Source: Brachynemurus nebulosus (Eukaryota; Arthropoda; Insecta; Neuroptera; Myrmeleontidae). From it: a stretch of DNA of 64,000 nucleotides. Position 1 is the stretch's first letter; every line of letters starts with the position of its first letter. Position numbers and translations under genes: made by a program. The stretch spans positions 23,522,598-23,586,597 of the forward strand of contig JAPWDM010000008.1 in the NCBI GenBank assembly GCA_035578155.1, read 5' to 3'. The notes under the pieces are model-generated. The model ran no database searches. It was not told the DNA's origin and was given only the letters and a program-made list of their open reading frames with translations. Positions 21,801 to 32,129 of this stretch are shown piece after piece.

Positions 21801-21977
21801 CATTAAGGTCCAAAACAAATTTGTAGCGTGGTAGCTCTCACAAAACAATCACTTTGTTAGTGCTCCGTAGTCATCAGCCACGCTCAGCGAGGCGTGATAT
21901 GAGGAATATAATGTGCTATGTGTCTATTATTCGGTAAACAGGACCATATTTATTACAAGACATAATTTGTTTACATA

Positions 21978-22816
21978 CACGGAGAGAAAAATCATATAAT
22001 TTTTGTAGATAAAATTTCAGAAAAACTACCATGCTCTCTTATAACGCGTGCGCGATCGACGACCAAAATAAAAAATATGTGCTAGCATGGTAAAATTTAA
22101 TGTGCTAACACAACTTTTATCACACTCTTTATGCATATATGTTATAGTTTAATTCTTGTTGTCGTACTCTTTCATTTGCGCATCTGACATTCTGACCCGC
22201 AACCTTATGTTACTTGGGCGGTACCTGTAAAAACTTCGAACCTGTAAGAACTTTATGATGCATACAAAAATTGATGCCAACAATATTATATTCTAATACT
22301 AAAGATAGTGAAGTAACAAAATGATGAATTAAACGGTGACATCCCCGTCCTCTAACACAGTGTAATGAATACTTTTTGCTGCTTGTAACACAGTCTAATG
22401 CATCAAGGTGCTTGGTCCGACCCGTCCGACCAAGTTGGTCATCCAAACCTATGGTTGGCTATGTGACTTGCTATGAGTGAGGTACATTTCAACAGCGTTC
22501 ACAACAAACACAACCTTCTTTCTATTTTTTTCTTTCTACTATTAGCAGATAGCATTTCAAATATTATAATACAGCATGGTAATTTTTGTAAGAAAAACAA
22601 TTAAAAAATATTTTTTTGTCGGCAATAGAACTTTTTACTGTGCTGTTTTACAAATTTTACGGAACTAATATTACGGAAACAATACTCTGTCCTTTAAATT
22701 TTCTATGATTAATTATAATTTTTATATTTTTACCGTACAAAATTGAATATGTTCGCCTTTTACACGTCGATTGTAGTGCTGAGCACAGTAATTTTTATAT
22801 GAATTTTCTCTCCGTG
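21978..22816. mobile_element. TIR element with CACGGAGAGAAAA ends
   Basis: The left end is CACGGAGAGAAAAATCATAT and the right end, read inward, CACGGAGAGAAAATTCATAT, about 20 bp with one difference. TA stands at both sides (21976-21977, 22817-22818). It is 839 bp long, with a second inverted pair inside (aaactaccatg near 22024, catggtaatttttg near 22575). No transposase is visible. The superfamily is uncertain. Confidence 0.75.
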
Positions 22817-23420
22817 TACGTATTTGAAAGTAAAACAAATCCCATTTTGACAAAAGTTAAAAGTTATCGTCAGTATTGTATAATAATAAATTATATTTGA
22901 AAGGTACTAAAAATTATTTCTACGGAAATTGCTATTGCATTGATTACAGTATTATAAAGTAGTACCGTAACTTGAGGTAAGATTAGCCCTTAAGGGTAAG
23001 ATTGGCCCAAGTCTTGGAAAAAGACAGTTTGATTGACTATTAGTTAGAAAATACAGCTATCAACTTGGTTCTTGTGGTAAATGACAGGTAGCAGCACTGA
23101 CTATACTCAAATGCTAAGATTGATTTAATTCCATCTTTTGCCACTGCTCAGTGCTGCTCCAACTTCACCGTTACTTCTTGTGAATGTTTTGATGCAAACC
23201 AACTTTTGCTTACACATCCAGAACTACTTAAGATTTTTGATTGGTAAGTGTATAACAGCTTTCATTTAATATATATTCAAAATATTTTAAGTTTGTTTTT
23301 TCTGATACTTACCTTGTTTATTTGTAAAATGTGATTTTGTAAGCTGGGGTAACTTTGGCCCAAGTATTGGGGCAAGATTGGCCCACCCTGTTTTTTTTTT
23401 AAAATATCCATTAAAAGAAC

Positions 23421-23730
23421 AGTATATTATGCAATAAGTGCGGGAAATTGTCGATTGCCCACGAGAGCGAAGGTGAGCGCACGATCGTAGTGAGTGCGCT
23501 CATTCGCTCAGGTGGGCAATCTACAGTCCTGCACGAGTTGCATATACTATTTTTTATTACGAATTTCACATACTTTTTCCCATTATTATTATATTTTTTA
23601 TTCCTTTTTAAAATAATATTATTGAGTGTTTGTCTTTTTTTTGAATTAAAAAAAAGTTTAAATTATTTTGTTGGTGGTTTATATAGAAATAATTATGAAA
23701 TATTTATTAAATGAAAAATCAAGAATTAAA
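23421..23730 (-). mobile_element. Repeat family Z, copy 3 (inverted)
   Basis: 23421-23549 is the TIR hairpin part (agtatattatgcaataagtg ... gttgcatatacta). 23550-23730 continues as the reverse complement of the family Z body (caaagtaattta-, tattattttaaaaag-type blocks). It is nested in the 22965-27683 element. Confidence 0.7.
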
Positions 23731-23744
23731 TGAAAAAAATTTAC

Positions 23745-23815
23745 AAAATTACCGCCCTTAAAATTTGCCGCCCCGGGCAAATGCCCGGGTTGCCCGCCTT
23801 TGTAGCGAACCCTGT
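23745..23815 (-). mobile_element. GC-rich hAT-type terminus, single end
   Basis: Read from the right: CAGGGTTCGCTACAAAGGCG, then gggcaacccgggcatttgcc, cggggcggcaa and aagggcgg. This resembles hAT ends of the CAGGG type with nested GGGC/GCCC palindromes. No partner end was found, so it is a fragment. Confidence 0.45.
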
Positions 23816-24119
23816 CTTTAACATATTGTACACTATCTACTTACGTACAACCACAATTAAAAATGTCGAACATTGTCCCAAATAATATTTGGCATTAATT
23901 ACTATGACATTTTGTATTTGGGACAATGTTACCCCAAATAAAGGCAAGATTGTCCCAAATTTTCAGAACATCTTAAAATAGAAATTAAATAAGTTCTGAG
24001 CTCTAATAACTAGTCAATGTATACTTTGAAATATGCAGAGTTCAATAGCTAATAGTAAGAGGAAGTTACCTAAATATATATGAGAAATATAAGCTATGTG
24101 AACTACGCAACTGACTTTC

Positions 24120-25345
24120 GAACATTCGAAATCCGAAAATGGCATTCGAAAGAGAATCGTTTGTACCCGATTGTACCACTTTTCTTTTCGTTTGTACCTC
24201 AAAGGGTTCGGAGATAAAGCGACCCCGAAATTCGAGGTAGGGTGAATTTCGTCGTTTTTTAAGATACTAAAAATCTGAAAACGGCATTTCAAAGAGAATC
24301 GTTTGTACCCGATGGTACCACTTTTCTTTTCGTTTGTACCTCAAAGGGTTCGGAGATAAAGCGACCCCGAAATTCGAGGTAGGGTGAATTTCGTTGTTTT
24401 TTAAGATATTGAAAATCTGAAAACGGCATTTCAAAGAGAATCGTTTGTACCCGATTGTATCACTTTTCTTTTCGTTTGTACCTCAAAGGGTTCGGAGATA
24501 AAGCGACCCCGAAATTCGAAGTAGGGTGAATTTCGTCGTTTTTTAAGATACTGAAAATCTGAAAACGGCATTTCAAAGAAAATCGTTTGTACCCGATGGT
24601 ACCACTTTTCTTTTCGTTTGTACCTCAAAGGGTTCGGAGATAAAGCGACCCCGAAATTCGAGATAGGGTGAATTTCGTCGTTTTTTAAGATACTGAAAAT
24701 CTGAAAACGGCATTTCAAAGAAAATCGTTTGTACCCGATGGTACCACTTTTCTTTTCGTTTGTACCTCAAAGGGTTCGGCGGAGATAAAGCGACCCCGAA
24801 ATTCGAGGTAGGGTGAATTTCGTTGTTTTTTAAGATATTGAAAATCTGAAAACGGCATTTCAGAGAGAATCGTTTGTACCCGATTTTACCGCTTTTCTTA
24901 TCGTTTGTACCTTAAAGGGTTCGAAGATAAAGCGACCCCGAAATTCGAGGTAGGGTGAATTTCGTTGTTTTTTAAGATATTGAAAATCTGAAAACGGCAT
25001 TTCAAAGAGAATCGTTTGTACCCGACTGTAACACTTTTCTTTTCGTTTGTACCTCAAAGGGTTCGGAGATAAAGAGTTTCCGAAATTCGAGGTATGGTGA
25101 ACTTTGTTGATTTATAAGATATTGAAAATCTGAAAACGGCATTTGAAAGACAATCGTTTGTACCCGATTGTACCGCTTTTCCTTTCGTTTGTACCTCAAA
25201 GGGTTCGGAGATAAAGAGTCTCCGAAATTCGAGGTATGGTGAATTTCGTTGTTTTTTAAAATATTGAAAATCTAAAAACGGCATTTCAAAGAGAATCGTT
25301 TGTACCCGAGTGTACCACTTTTCTTTTCGTTTGTACCTCGATTTT
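24120..25345 (-). repeat. ~142 bp satellite, left array
   Basis: About eight to nine units lie in reverse orientation relative to the right array. Repeat spacing is about 142 bases. The 65-95 residue frames that open here arise only from the unit sequence. 142 is not a multiple of three, so no frame persists through the array. Confidence 0.9.
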
Positions 25346-27590
25346 TCGGAGACTATTTATCTCCGAACCCTTCGAGGTACAAACGAAAAGAAAAGTAGTA
25401 CAATCGGGTACAAACGATTCTCTTTGAAATGCCGTTTTCTGATTTTCAATATCTCAAAAAACAACGAAATTCACCATACCTCGATTTTTCGGAGACTCTT
25501 TATCTCCGAACCCTTTGAGGTACAAACGAAAAGGAAAGTGGTACAATCGGGTACAAACGATTCTCTTTGAAACGCCGTTCTCAGATTTTCAATATCTTAA
25601 AAAACAACGAAATTCACCATACCTCGAATTTCGGGGTCGCTTTATCTCCGAACCCTTTGAGGTACAAACGAGAAGAAAAGTGGTACCATCGGGTACAAAC
25701 GATTCTCTTTGAAATGCGGTTTTCAGATTTTCAGTATCTTATAAATCAACGAAGTTCACCATACCTCGACTTTTCGAAGACTCTTTATCTCCGAACCCTT
25801 TGAGGTACAAACGAAAAGAAAAGTGGTACAATCGGGTACAAACGATTCTCCTTGAAATGCGGTTTTCAGATTTTCAATATCTTAGAAAACAACGAAGTTC
25901 ACCATACCTCGAATTTCGGGGACGCTTTATCTCCGAACCGTTTAAGGTACAAACGAAAAGAAAAGTGGTACAATCGGGTACAAGCGATTCTCTTTCAAAC
26001 GCCGTTTTCAGACTTTCAGTATCTTATAAAACAACGAAGTTCACCATACTTCGAATTTCGGGGACTCTTTACCTCCGAACCCTTTGAGGTACAAACGAGA
26101 AGAAAAGAGGTATAATCAGATACAAACGATTCTCTTTCAAACGCCGTTTTCAGATTTTCAGTATCTTATAAAACAACGAAGTTCAACATACTTCGAATTT
26201 CGGAGACTCTTTATCTCCGAACCCTTTGAGGTACAAACGAAACGAAAAGTGGTACAATCGGGTACAATCGATTCTCTTGGAAATGCCGTTTTCAGATTTG
26301 CAATATCTTAACAAACAACGAAATTCACCCTACCTCGAATTTCGGGGTCGCTTTATTTTCGAACCCTTTGAGGTACAAACGAAACGAAAAGCGGTACAAT
26401 CGGGTTCAAACGATTCTCTTTGAAATTCCGTTTCCAAAATTTCAGTATCTTATAAATCAACGAAGTTCACCATACCTCGATTTTTCGGAGACTCTTTATC
26501 TCCGAACCCTTTGAGGTACAAACGCGAAGAAAAGTGGTACAATCGGGTACAAACGATTCTTTTTGAAATGCCGTTTTCAGATTTTCAACATCTTATAAAT
26601 CAATGAAGTTTACCATACCTCGATTTTCCGGAGACTATTTATCTCCGAACGCTTTGAGGTACAAACGAAAAGAAAAGTGGTACAATCGGGTACAAACGAT
26701 TCTTTTTGAAATGCCGATTTCAGATTTTCAATATCTTAAAAAACAACGAAATTCACCCTACCTCGAATTTCGAGGTCGCTTTATCTTCGAACCCTTTGAG
26801 GTACAAACGAAACGAAAAGCGGTACAATCGGGTAAAAACGATTCTCTTTGAAATTCCGTTTTCAAAATTTCAATATCTTATAAATCAACGAAGTTCACCA
26901 TACCTCGATTTTTCGGAGACTCTTTATCTCCGAACCCTTTGAGGTACAAACGAAAAGAAAAGGGGTACAATCGGGTACAAATGATTCTCTTTGAAATGCC
27001 GTTTTCAGATTTTCAATATCTTAAAAAACAACGAAATTCACCCTACCTCGAATTTCGGGGTCGCTTTATCTTCGAACCCTTTGAGGTACAAACGAAACGA
27101 AAAGCGGTACAATCGGGTACAAACGATTCTCTTTGAAATTCCGTTTTCAAAATTTCAATATCTTATAAATCAACGAAGTTCACCATACCTCGATTTTTCG
27201 GAGACTCTTTATCTCCGAACCCTTTGAGGTACAAACGAAAAGAAAAGTGGTACAATCGGGTACAAACGATTCTCTTTGAGATGCCGTTTTCAGATTTTCA
27301 ATATCTTAAAAAACAACGAAATTCACCATACCTCGAATTTCGGGGTCGCTTTATCTCCGAACCCTTTGAGGTACAAACGAGAAGAAAAGTGGTACAATCG
27401 GGTACAAACGATTCTCTTTGAAATGCGGTTTTCAGATTTTCAGTAGCTTATAAATCAACGAATTTCACCATACCTCGACTTTTCGGAGACTCTCTATCTC
27501 CGAACCCTTTGAGGTACAAACGAAAAGAAAAGTGGTACAATCGGGTACAAACGATTCTCTTTCGAATGCCATTTTCGAATTTCGAATATT
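25346..27590 (+). repeat. ~142 bp satellite, right array
   Basis: About sixteen units. Alternation of two subtypes gives a dimeric period of about 285 bases (for example unit starts at 26939 and 27224). The join to the left array at 25340-25375 is itself palindromic: gtacctcg...cgaggtac around an atttttcggagactattt centre. Confidence 0.9.
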
Positions 27591-27723
27591 CGAAAGTCAG
27601 TTGCGTAGTTCACATAGCTAGAAATATAAGGCAGTTTACGTAAAAAGACGCAAAAAATGGGCCAATCTTACCCCAAGTTACGGTAGTTGATTGTATTTTG
27701 AGTGTATCCGAAGGTTTCATTTA

Positions 27724-27758
27724 TTCATGGATACACTGAGTCTATATAGATAATATAT
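27724..27758. repeat. Hairpin AGTGTATCC / GGATACACT
   Basis: gagtgtatcc and ggatacactgag form a nine-base-pair stem around tgaaacc-complement and attcat. It lies just outside the 22965-27683 element. Function unknown. Confidence 0.5.
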
Positions 27759-28031
27759 AATATTATGTTCATTGGTCTATGATTTTTTTTTTTTTGTGAA
27801 AATGAAAAAAGTACAATTTTCTTATGGAATGCGTTTAACATGCGTTAAATCGTCATAAATAAATTTTTGTCTTACCAGCGCTCCTACCACTGATATTATA
27901 TAATAATATTTTTCAACTAGTTAAATCGTAAGTTAGCAAACCAATCAAACTTCCAATATTTTAATGAATATTTGAGCACTATTTCAAGTTTTAAATACCT
28001 AATACTCTAAGACAGTTTAGAGTTCATACTG

Positions 28032-28750
28032 TAGAGATGTCGATTTTAAATCGATTAATCGAAAATCGATTAATCGAAGCTTAAAAAATCGATTCTTTTT
28101 TCGATTTTTTTCATTTGAATCGATTCGTGGATCGATTATTAAAAGTAAGAGATCGATAACCGATTTTTTCCAAAAATAACTTCATTTTAATAGTAATTCT
28201 ACAAAGAAACATGTGTTAAAATGAAACACCAAAAACTCTATTGTTAATTGTCACTTTTTACTCGTTATATCAACGAACCCCTCCTATGGCTCTATATAAG
28301 TCAGACTTTAATACAAAAGGAAGGAAGAGACCACCTATCTGTGCAAGCGACGATCCCTTTTCCACAAAAGCGACTTATTTAGAAAACATTTTTTTGTCAA
28401 TTTGTTTGAAATTTTTGAATAAACTTGGTTCAATTCGTGGTATTCGTCCTACATATTTAATTGCCTTATTTTTTATAATTATAATTGAAAAGTTAACTCA
28501 TTCATCGCGTTTACAAATATAATGTAAGGCGTTTTTACACGATATTACCAATATTACCTATGTACTATCAAATAAGTCCCTTAAACAAAAATTATCAGCT
28601 AATTTTATTAAACTTTTCAAAATTTCGATCTTTTAGATCGATCTCACAGAATCGATTTTTTTTAGCCGATTTTTTTTTTGAATCGATTTTTTTGATTTCG
28701 ATTTAAATCGATCCAAAAATCGATCTTTTTTTGGAGAATCGGCATTTCTA
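28032..28750. mobile_element. hAT-like non-autonomous element with AATCGAT repeats (copy 2)
   Basis: The ends are TAGAGATGTCGA and TCGGCATTTCTA, matching copy 1 at 811-1463 end to end. GTTCATAC (28022-28029) and GTTCATAG (28751-28758) flank it, a 7/8 target duplication with two extra bases on the left. Internal blocks shared with copy 1 include acaaagaaacatgtgttaaa, ttagaaaacatttttttgtc and tggtattcgtcctacatatt. This copy contains an extra block (about 28512-28620) absent from copy 1. Confidence 0.75.
28241..28522 (+). other. 93-codon open frame in the hAT-like copy, probably not a gene
   Basis: The frame reads MLIVTFYSLYQR at its start, with KSDFNTKGRKRPPICASDDP in the middle. It is interesting only because the matching DNA in copy 1 is conserved while its frame is broken by the (AT)n tract. 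I recognise no domain. It may be a decayed piece of a transposase or chance. Confidence 0.15.
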
Positions 28751-28759
28751 GTTCATAGT

Positions 28760-29600
28760 AATGTTTTCGCATTACAATAATATTTTTTCAGTATTTTATC
28801 CACTATAATTACATCTGGGGCATCAGTTCTTTCTAAAAGAAAACAACGTATATTCGATTTATTGTTGTACCGAATAATTTCGATGTTACTGAATCATTGG
28901 CGTAAAAAAATATATTTTTGGGTACAACACAAAAAAAACAAGAAATTACTCTTACATATGTGAATATCCTGAATTATTTAACTATTTTAAATTTAAAATA
29001 CCTGACCGTTTCTAAGCAATTTACATAAAATATTTTTGTATTCCAGTATCGATACAGCGAAGTAAAAACATATTTTTTTTGTAAACTGTTACTAGGCAAA
29101 ATGAATTTGATAAAATGGCATTCTTGGAATCGAATGAAATTTTCAAAAGAATTGAAATTTAAAATTGATATCAAAATTATTTTTTAAAGATTTGAAAAAT
29201 AAATGAAATGTTAAATTTTTGAAAACTTCATAAATTATAATAAACGACTTGAAACTTCCGAAATGTTTTATTAATGAGACTGCCGGGATTCAAAACGGGA
29301 TTCTATGACACTAAAAGTCACAGTAATTTTCCTCTCCGAGTTAGATTTCAGATCTATAGTAGGCTCTGATTAAAAGTTGGATGAATTAGCCAGGGTGAAG
29401 TAAAATTATATTTTTTTCAACGCTTTTTAAAAACATTTTTATCCTCTCTTTTTGGACTTATTCCGAACTATTTTTTGATAATTTATATCTAACAATAGAA
29501 ATGGAAAGCATGTATATTACTATAGATTTTGAACCACAAGCTGTCCAGAATTTATTTACACATACAAACGAGTAATCTCCAGAAAAGCGTAAAAGAGTCG
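28760..29600. other. AT-rich DNA with no recognised feature
   Basis: No inverted repeats, shared repeats or coding signals that I could support. Confidence 0.35.
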
Positions 29601-29604
29601 AATG

Positions 29605-29865
29605 AATTACAATTAAAGGCATGGATGGACGAAAGTGTTATGTAACATTTTTTATAATTTTACAATAGAAGCGTTTGAAAATTTTATTTACATATACTTC
29701 TTATGCAATAGATCATGTTTATTATTGAATTTCTACAAAACTATTGGATGTGATGAAACCAGATTTTAGTATATGATACTTCAGCATAGGATATTTCAAA
29801 ATTTTGCAAAATATTAATTTTTGAAACATGTTACATAACACCTTCATCCATTCGCGTCTTGAATT
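29605..29865. mobile_element. TIR repeat with GGATGRACGAARGTGTTATG ends
   Basis: The left arm has catggatggacgaaagtgtt and atgtaacat; the right arm, read inward, has gaatggatgaaggtgttatg and taacatg. The span is about 260 bp. The right two-thirds is shared with 56292-56530 (tttacaatagaagcgtttga, catgtttattattgaatttc). Confidence 0.6.
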
Positions 29866-30164
29866 GATGACGCAAATTTTCACTCACCCATAATTGTTAT
29901 AATGCCTATTGGCATCTGTCAGATGGGTGGAGCTAAAAATGGCTTGCGAAAAAGTACACTGACTTAAAAATTTGTTTGATTTTTTCCTTTGAATCAAAGA
30001 AAATATTTCTTTTAATTCAGAGAAACATTTCTTTTACAACAGAAAAAATAAGTCAAAAAAATATTTCCCTATTTCAAAAAAATATTCTTTTTTTGATTCA
30101 AAGAAAACAAAATCGTTTTGAGAGTGTATATGTAGTAATCGGTGAGATATTAAGAAAAAAATTA

Positions 30165-30870
30165 TTTGTTAACCAATTTCAAAAATCATCTATACTACCC
30201 TAGACAATCTCTTTAAGAAGTTACAGGTAAAATTTCAATTCAATCGGATGAAAATTGCTGGAGATATCTTGTCCATCCTTTTGAAAAATTTAGTTTTTGC
30301 CAAAAATGCGAGTAAAGTTTAAAATGAGTTTATCGTTTTGTGTGTATAACTATTATCTTAGAGTAATAATAATATATTCTTAGTTATAAAGAAAAAATCC
30401 AATACTTTAAAATATTCTTCATTTGGGACGTATCGCAAGTGGTGATACATCCCATTTGAATGTGTAGTGTGGAACTTAATTTCTTAGGTGACACACAGTC
30501 ACACAGACTCATAAGTATTACTTTAAGATAAAACCAATTTAGTAAAAAAAAGAGCAGCAATTAAATCTTTATTCATTTTTAAACTCTGTCACAGTCTCTC
30601 AAAATGCTGTTATTAAAAAAAAAGATTTATTTTTGTTAGTCATGTTTGTATAGCCAATAGTACTATTTCTTTTTAGACACCAATGTCTCTAAGCTATTAT
30701 TAACGTCATCCGTGAGTCATTTATGGCAGGATAACTGGCCTGTAATGAAAAAAAGTTATCGAGAAACTGACAATGACTCTACAGTAATATGCTATACACG
30801 CGGGTGAGCGGTGTTTTTAGCGTTTGGTGGTCGTTTCATAAATCGAGTTCAAAACGCTTTTCAGAATATT
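30165..30870 (+). repeat. Dispersed repeat, copy 1 (partner of 37460-38230)
   Basis: The blocks ttatttgttaaccaattt, caggtaaaatttcaa, atcggatgaaaattg and gttttgtgtgta at 30165-30345, and later gtgagtcatttatg, ataactggcctgtaatg and aaaacg at 30705-30870, match 37460-37642 and 38057-38230. Between the blocks this copy has about 340 bases, with a hairpin at 30425-30470 (gggacgtatcgc / gtgatacatccc). The other copy has the 37643-38056 hAT MITE. Confidence 0.6.
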
Positions 30871-31946
30871 CTTTCAATCATAATTCCTTTTGAATACCAT
30901 TTCAGAGATGTTAATACGTTATAATAATTTTTTTCCAATGTGTTTATAAGATTTCAAAAGAAAAAAAACAGTAGGTAAATAATCTTTATGAAATCAAGTC
31001 CAGGCGTAGACGATGGGGTGTTGTGAGCCCAATTTTTGGAGTTCACGAACTGCATTCTAGGAAGTCCCGATTTAAGTCAATAGAAATAAAAACGATGAGT
31101 ATAGTATAATCCATTAATGAAACTGTTAACAAATAGGTAAATTAAATAAAGCCCATGCAGTAAACTGACCTAAACTGACTTTTTCGTAAATGTACTTCAA
31201 TAGACCACATTTCAGACACAGCTCTTTAAAGAAAAATATAGGGTCGCTTCTAGCACTTGCGGGGCCAAGGATAAAACTAGAAATTAGAGGTCTCTCAAAA
31301 TAAATAGAAATTTGTGCAGTGTCCGGGACACGGATCCCGCTTGTCCGACCCTCTGAGCGGTTCTGGAAAAATGCAACATTGAAATTAGGCAGCAATTTCA
31401 AATTAAATTATTATTTGAAAATTTTCCCATTCTGAGCAAACTGAATAAGACTAACATTTCTTCTTTTCAATATTTATTTAAAATCATTGGAATAAAAAAA
31501 TTATAAAATTTAATCTTTGTTTCCGTTTTTTTCTCAACTACACACTATTTTATTAACAAATTATTAGTAACGAACTGAAACCAAGCATATTATGAAAAGT
31601 AGCAGAGCATAAAATAATGCCAAACAGCTTCGAATCCATCCATACAATACTTACTGCACTACTTATTCAATACAAGAGACCTTGATCTAGGAATAATAAT
31701 AGATAGAAAAAACATTAAGACCATTTTTTTATTTGCATTTTCACTTTTTTTTCTTCTTTTTGAAATAAGAAAAAAAGAAATACTTCGTTTAAATACGATT
31801 TGTTATGTATGTTTTGGAAATATACATTTATGTTAATAGTCGTTATTCGTTGCTTTACAAATACCCATATTATTCGATAATATGACGCGTTTAGATATAA
31901 AGTGGTGATATGGTACAATTTTTGAGACATGTCACTGGTTTTCATG

Positions 31947-32123
31947 TAAGGCGACCAAATTTTTTACTAATCAGTGTGGGACAATATTATAGCAATCTTG
32001 AACCTTATTTTTATTCGTGTGATACTTTCTCCAAAAAAAATTGAATTGCAAAAAAATACAATGTGGGACAGCAACTGCTTTTCGGGGACTGTCCCGCAGA
32101 CTCCGGGAAGGTTAGTCGCTTTA
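31947..32123. mobile_element. hAT-like MITE with TAAGGCGACCAA ends and GTCCCG motifs (short form)
   Basis: The left end is TAAGGCGACCAA and the right end TTAGTCGCTTTA. The interior has gtgtgggacaat near the left and gggacagcaactgcttttcg, gactgtcccgc and ccggg near the right. The same blocks in opposite orientation define the ends of 61807-62977. Such GTCCCGG-rich ends are common in animal hAT elements. I see no clear target duplication. Confidence 0.6.
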
Positions 32124-32129
32124 GGTTTA

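Larger units (their letters stand above)
24091..27620. mobile_element. Foldback element carrying inverted ~142 bp satellite arrays
   Basis: The outer ends are inverted copies: agctatgtgaactacgcaac and tgactttcgaa at the left, and the inverse at 27585-27620. Inside are tandem units of about 142 bp, in one direction at 24120-25345 (about 8-9 units) and in the opposite direction at 25345-27590 (about 16 units). Unit landmarks, read from the right-hand array, are cctcgaatttcggggtcgct, ttatctccgaaccctttgag, gtacaaacgaaaagaaaagt, ggtacaatcgggtacaaacg and attctctttgaaatgccgtt. Two unit subtypes alternate in the right array: cctcgaatttcggggtcgc against cctcgatttttcggagactc. Confidence 0.9.
22965..27683. 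mobile_element. Large TA-flanked TIR element (Tc1/pogo-like signature)
   Basis: The left end is CCGTAACTTGAGGTAAGATT and the right end, read inward, CCGTAACTTGGGGTAAGATT, with TA on both sides. The subterminal motif gGGTAAnaTTGGCCCA is repeated at about 22999, 23345, 23369, 23940 and 27660, a common arrangement for transposase-binding sites. Internal cargo is a family Z MITE (23421-23730), a GC-rich hAT-type end (23745-23815) and an inverted satellite foldback (24091-27620). I see no transposase frame. TA target and end structure suggest a Tc1/mariner/pogo relative, as inference. Confidence 0.7.

Noticed and set aside
24014..27421. A run of 65-95 codon frames with similar proteins (RYKRKEKWYNRVQ..., SEPFEVQTKRK...)
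   Set aside because: They are translations of the ~142 bp satellite in two frames. The unit is not a multiple of three, the frames stop within two units, and they occur in both array orientations.
24091..27620. Regular array that could suggest a CRISPR locus
   Set aside because: There are no short repeats with unique spacers. Whole 142 bp units are repeated, and the genome is eukaryotic.
31015..31045. ccaggcgtagacgatggggt resembling a hAT end
   Set aside because: No matching inverted end and no duplication were found.
31126..31401. 91-codon minus-strand frame with mixed composition
   Set aside because: It looked more protein-like than most, but I recognise no domain and see no splice or start context, so I do not call it a gene.
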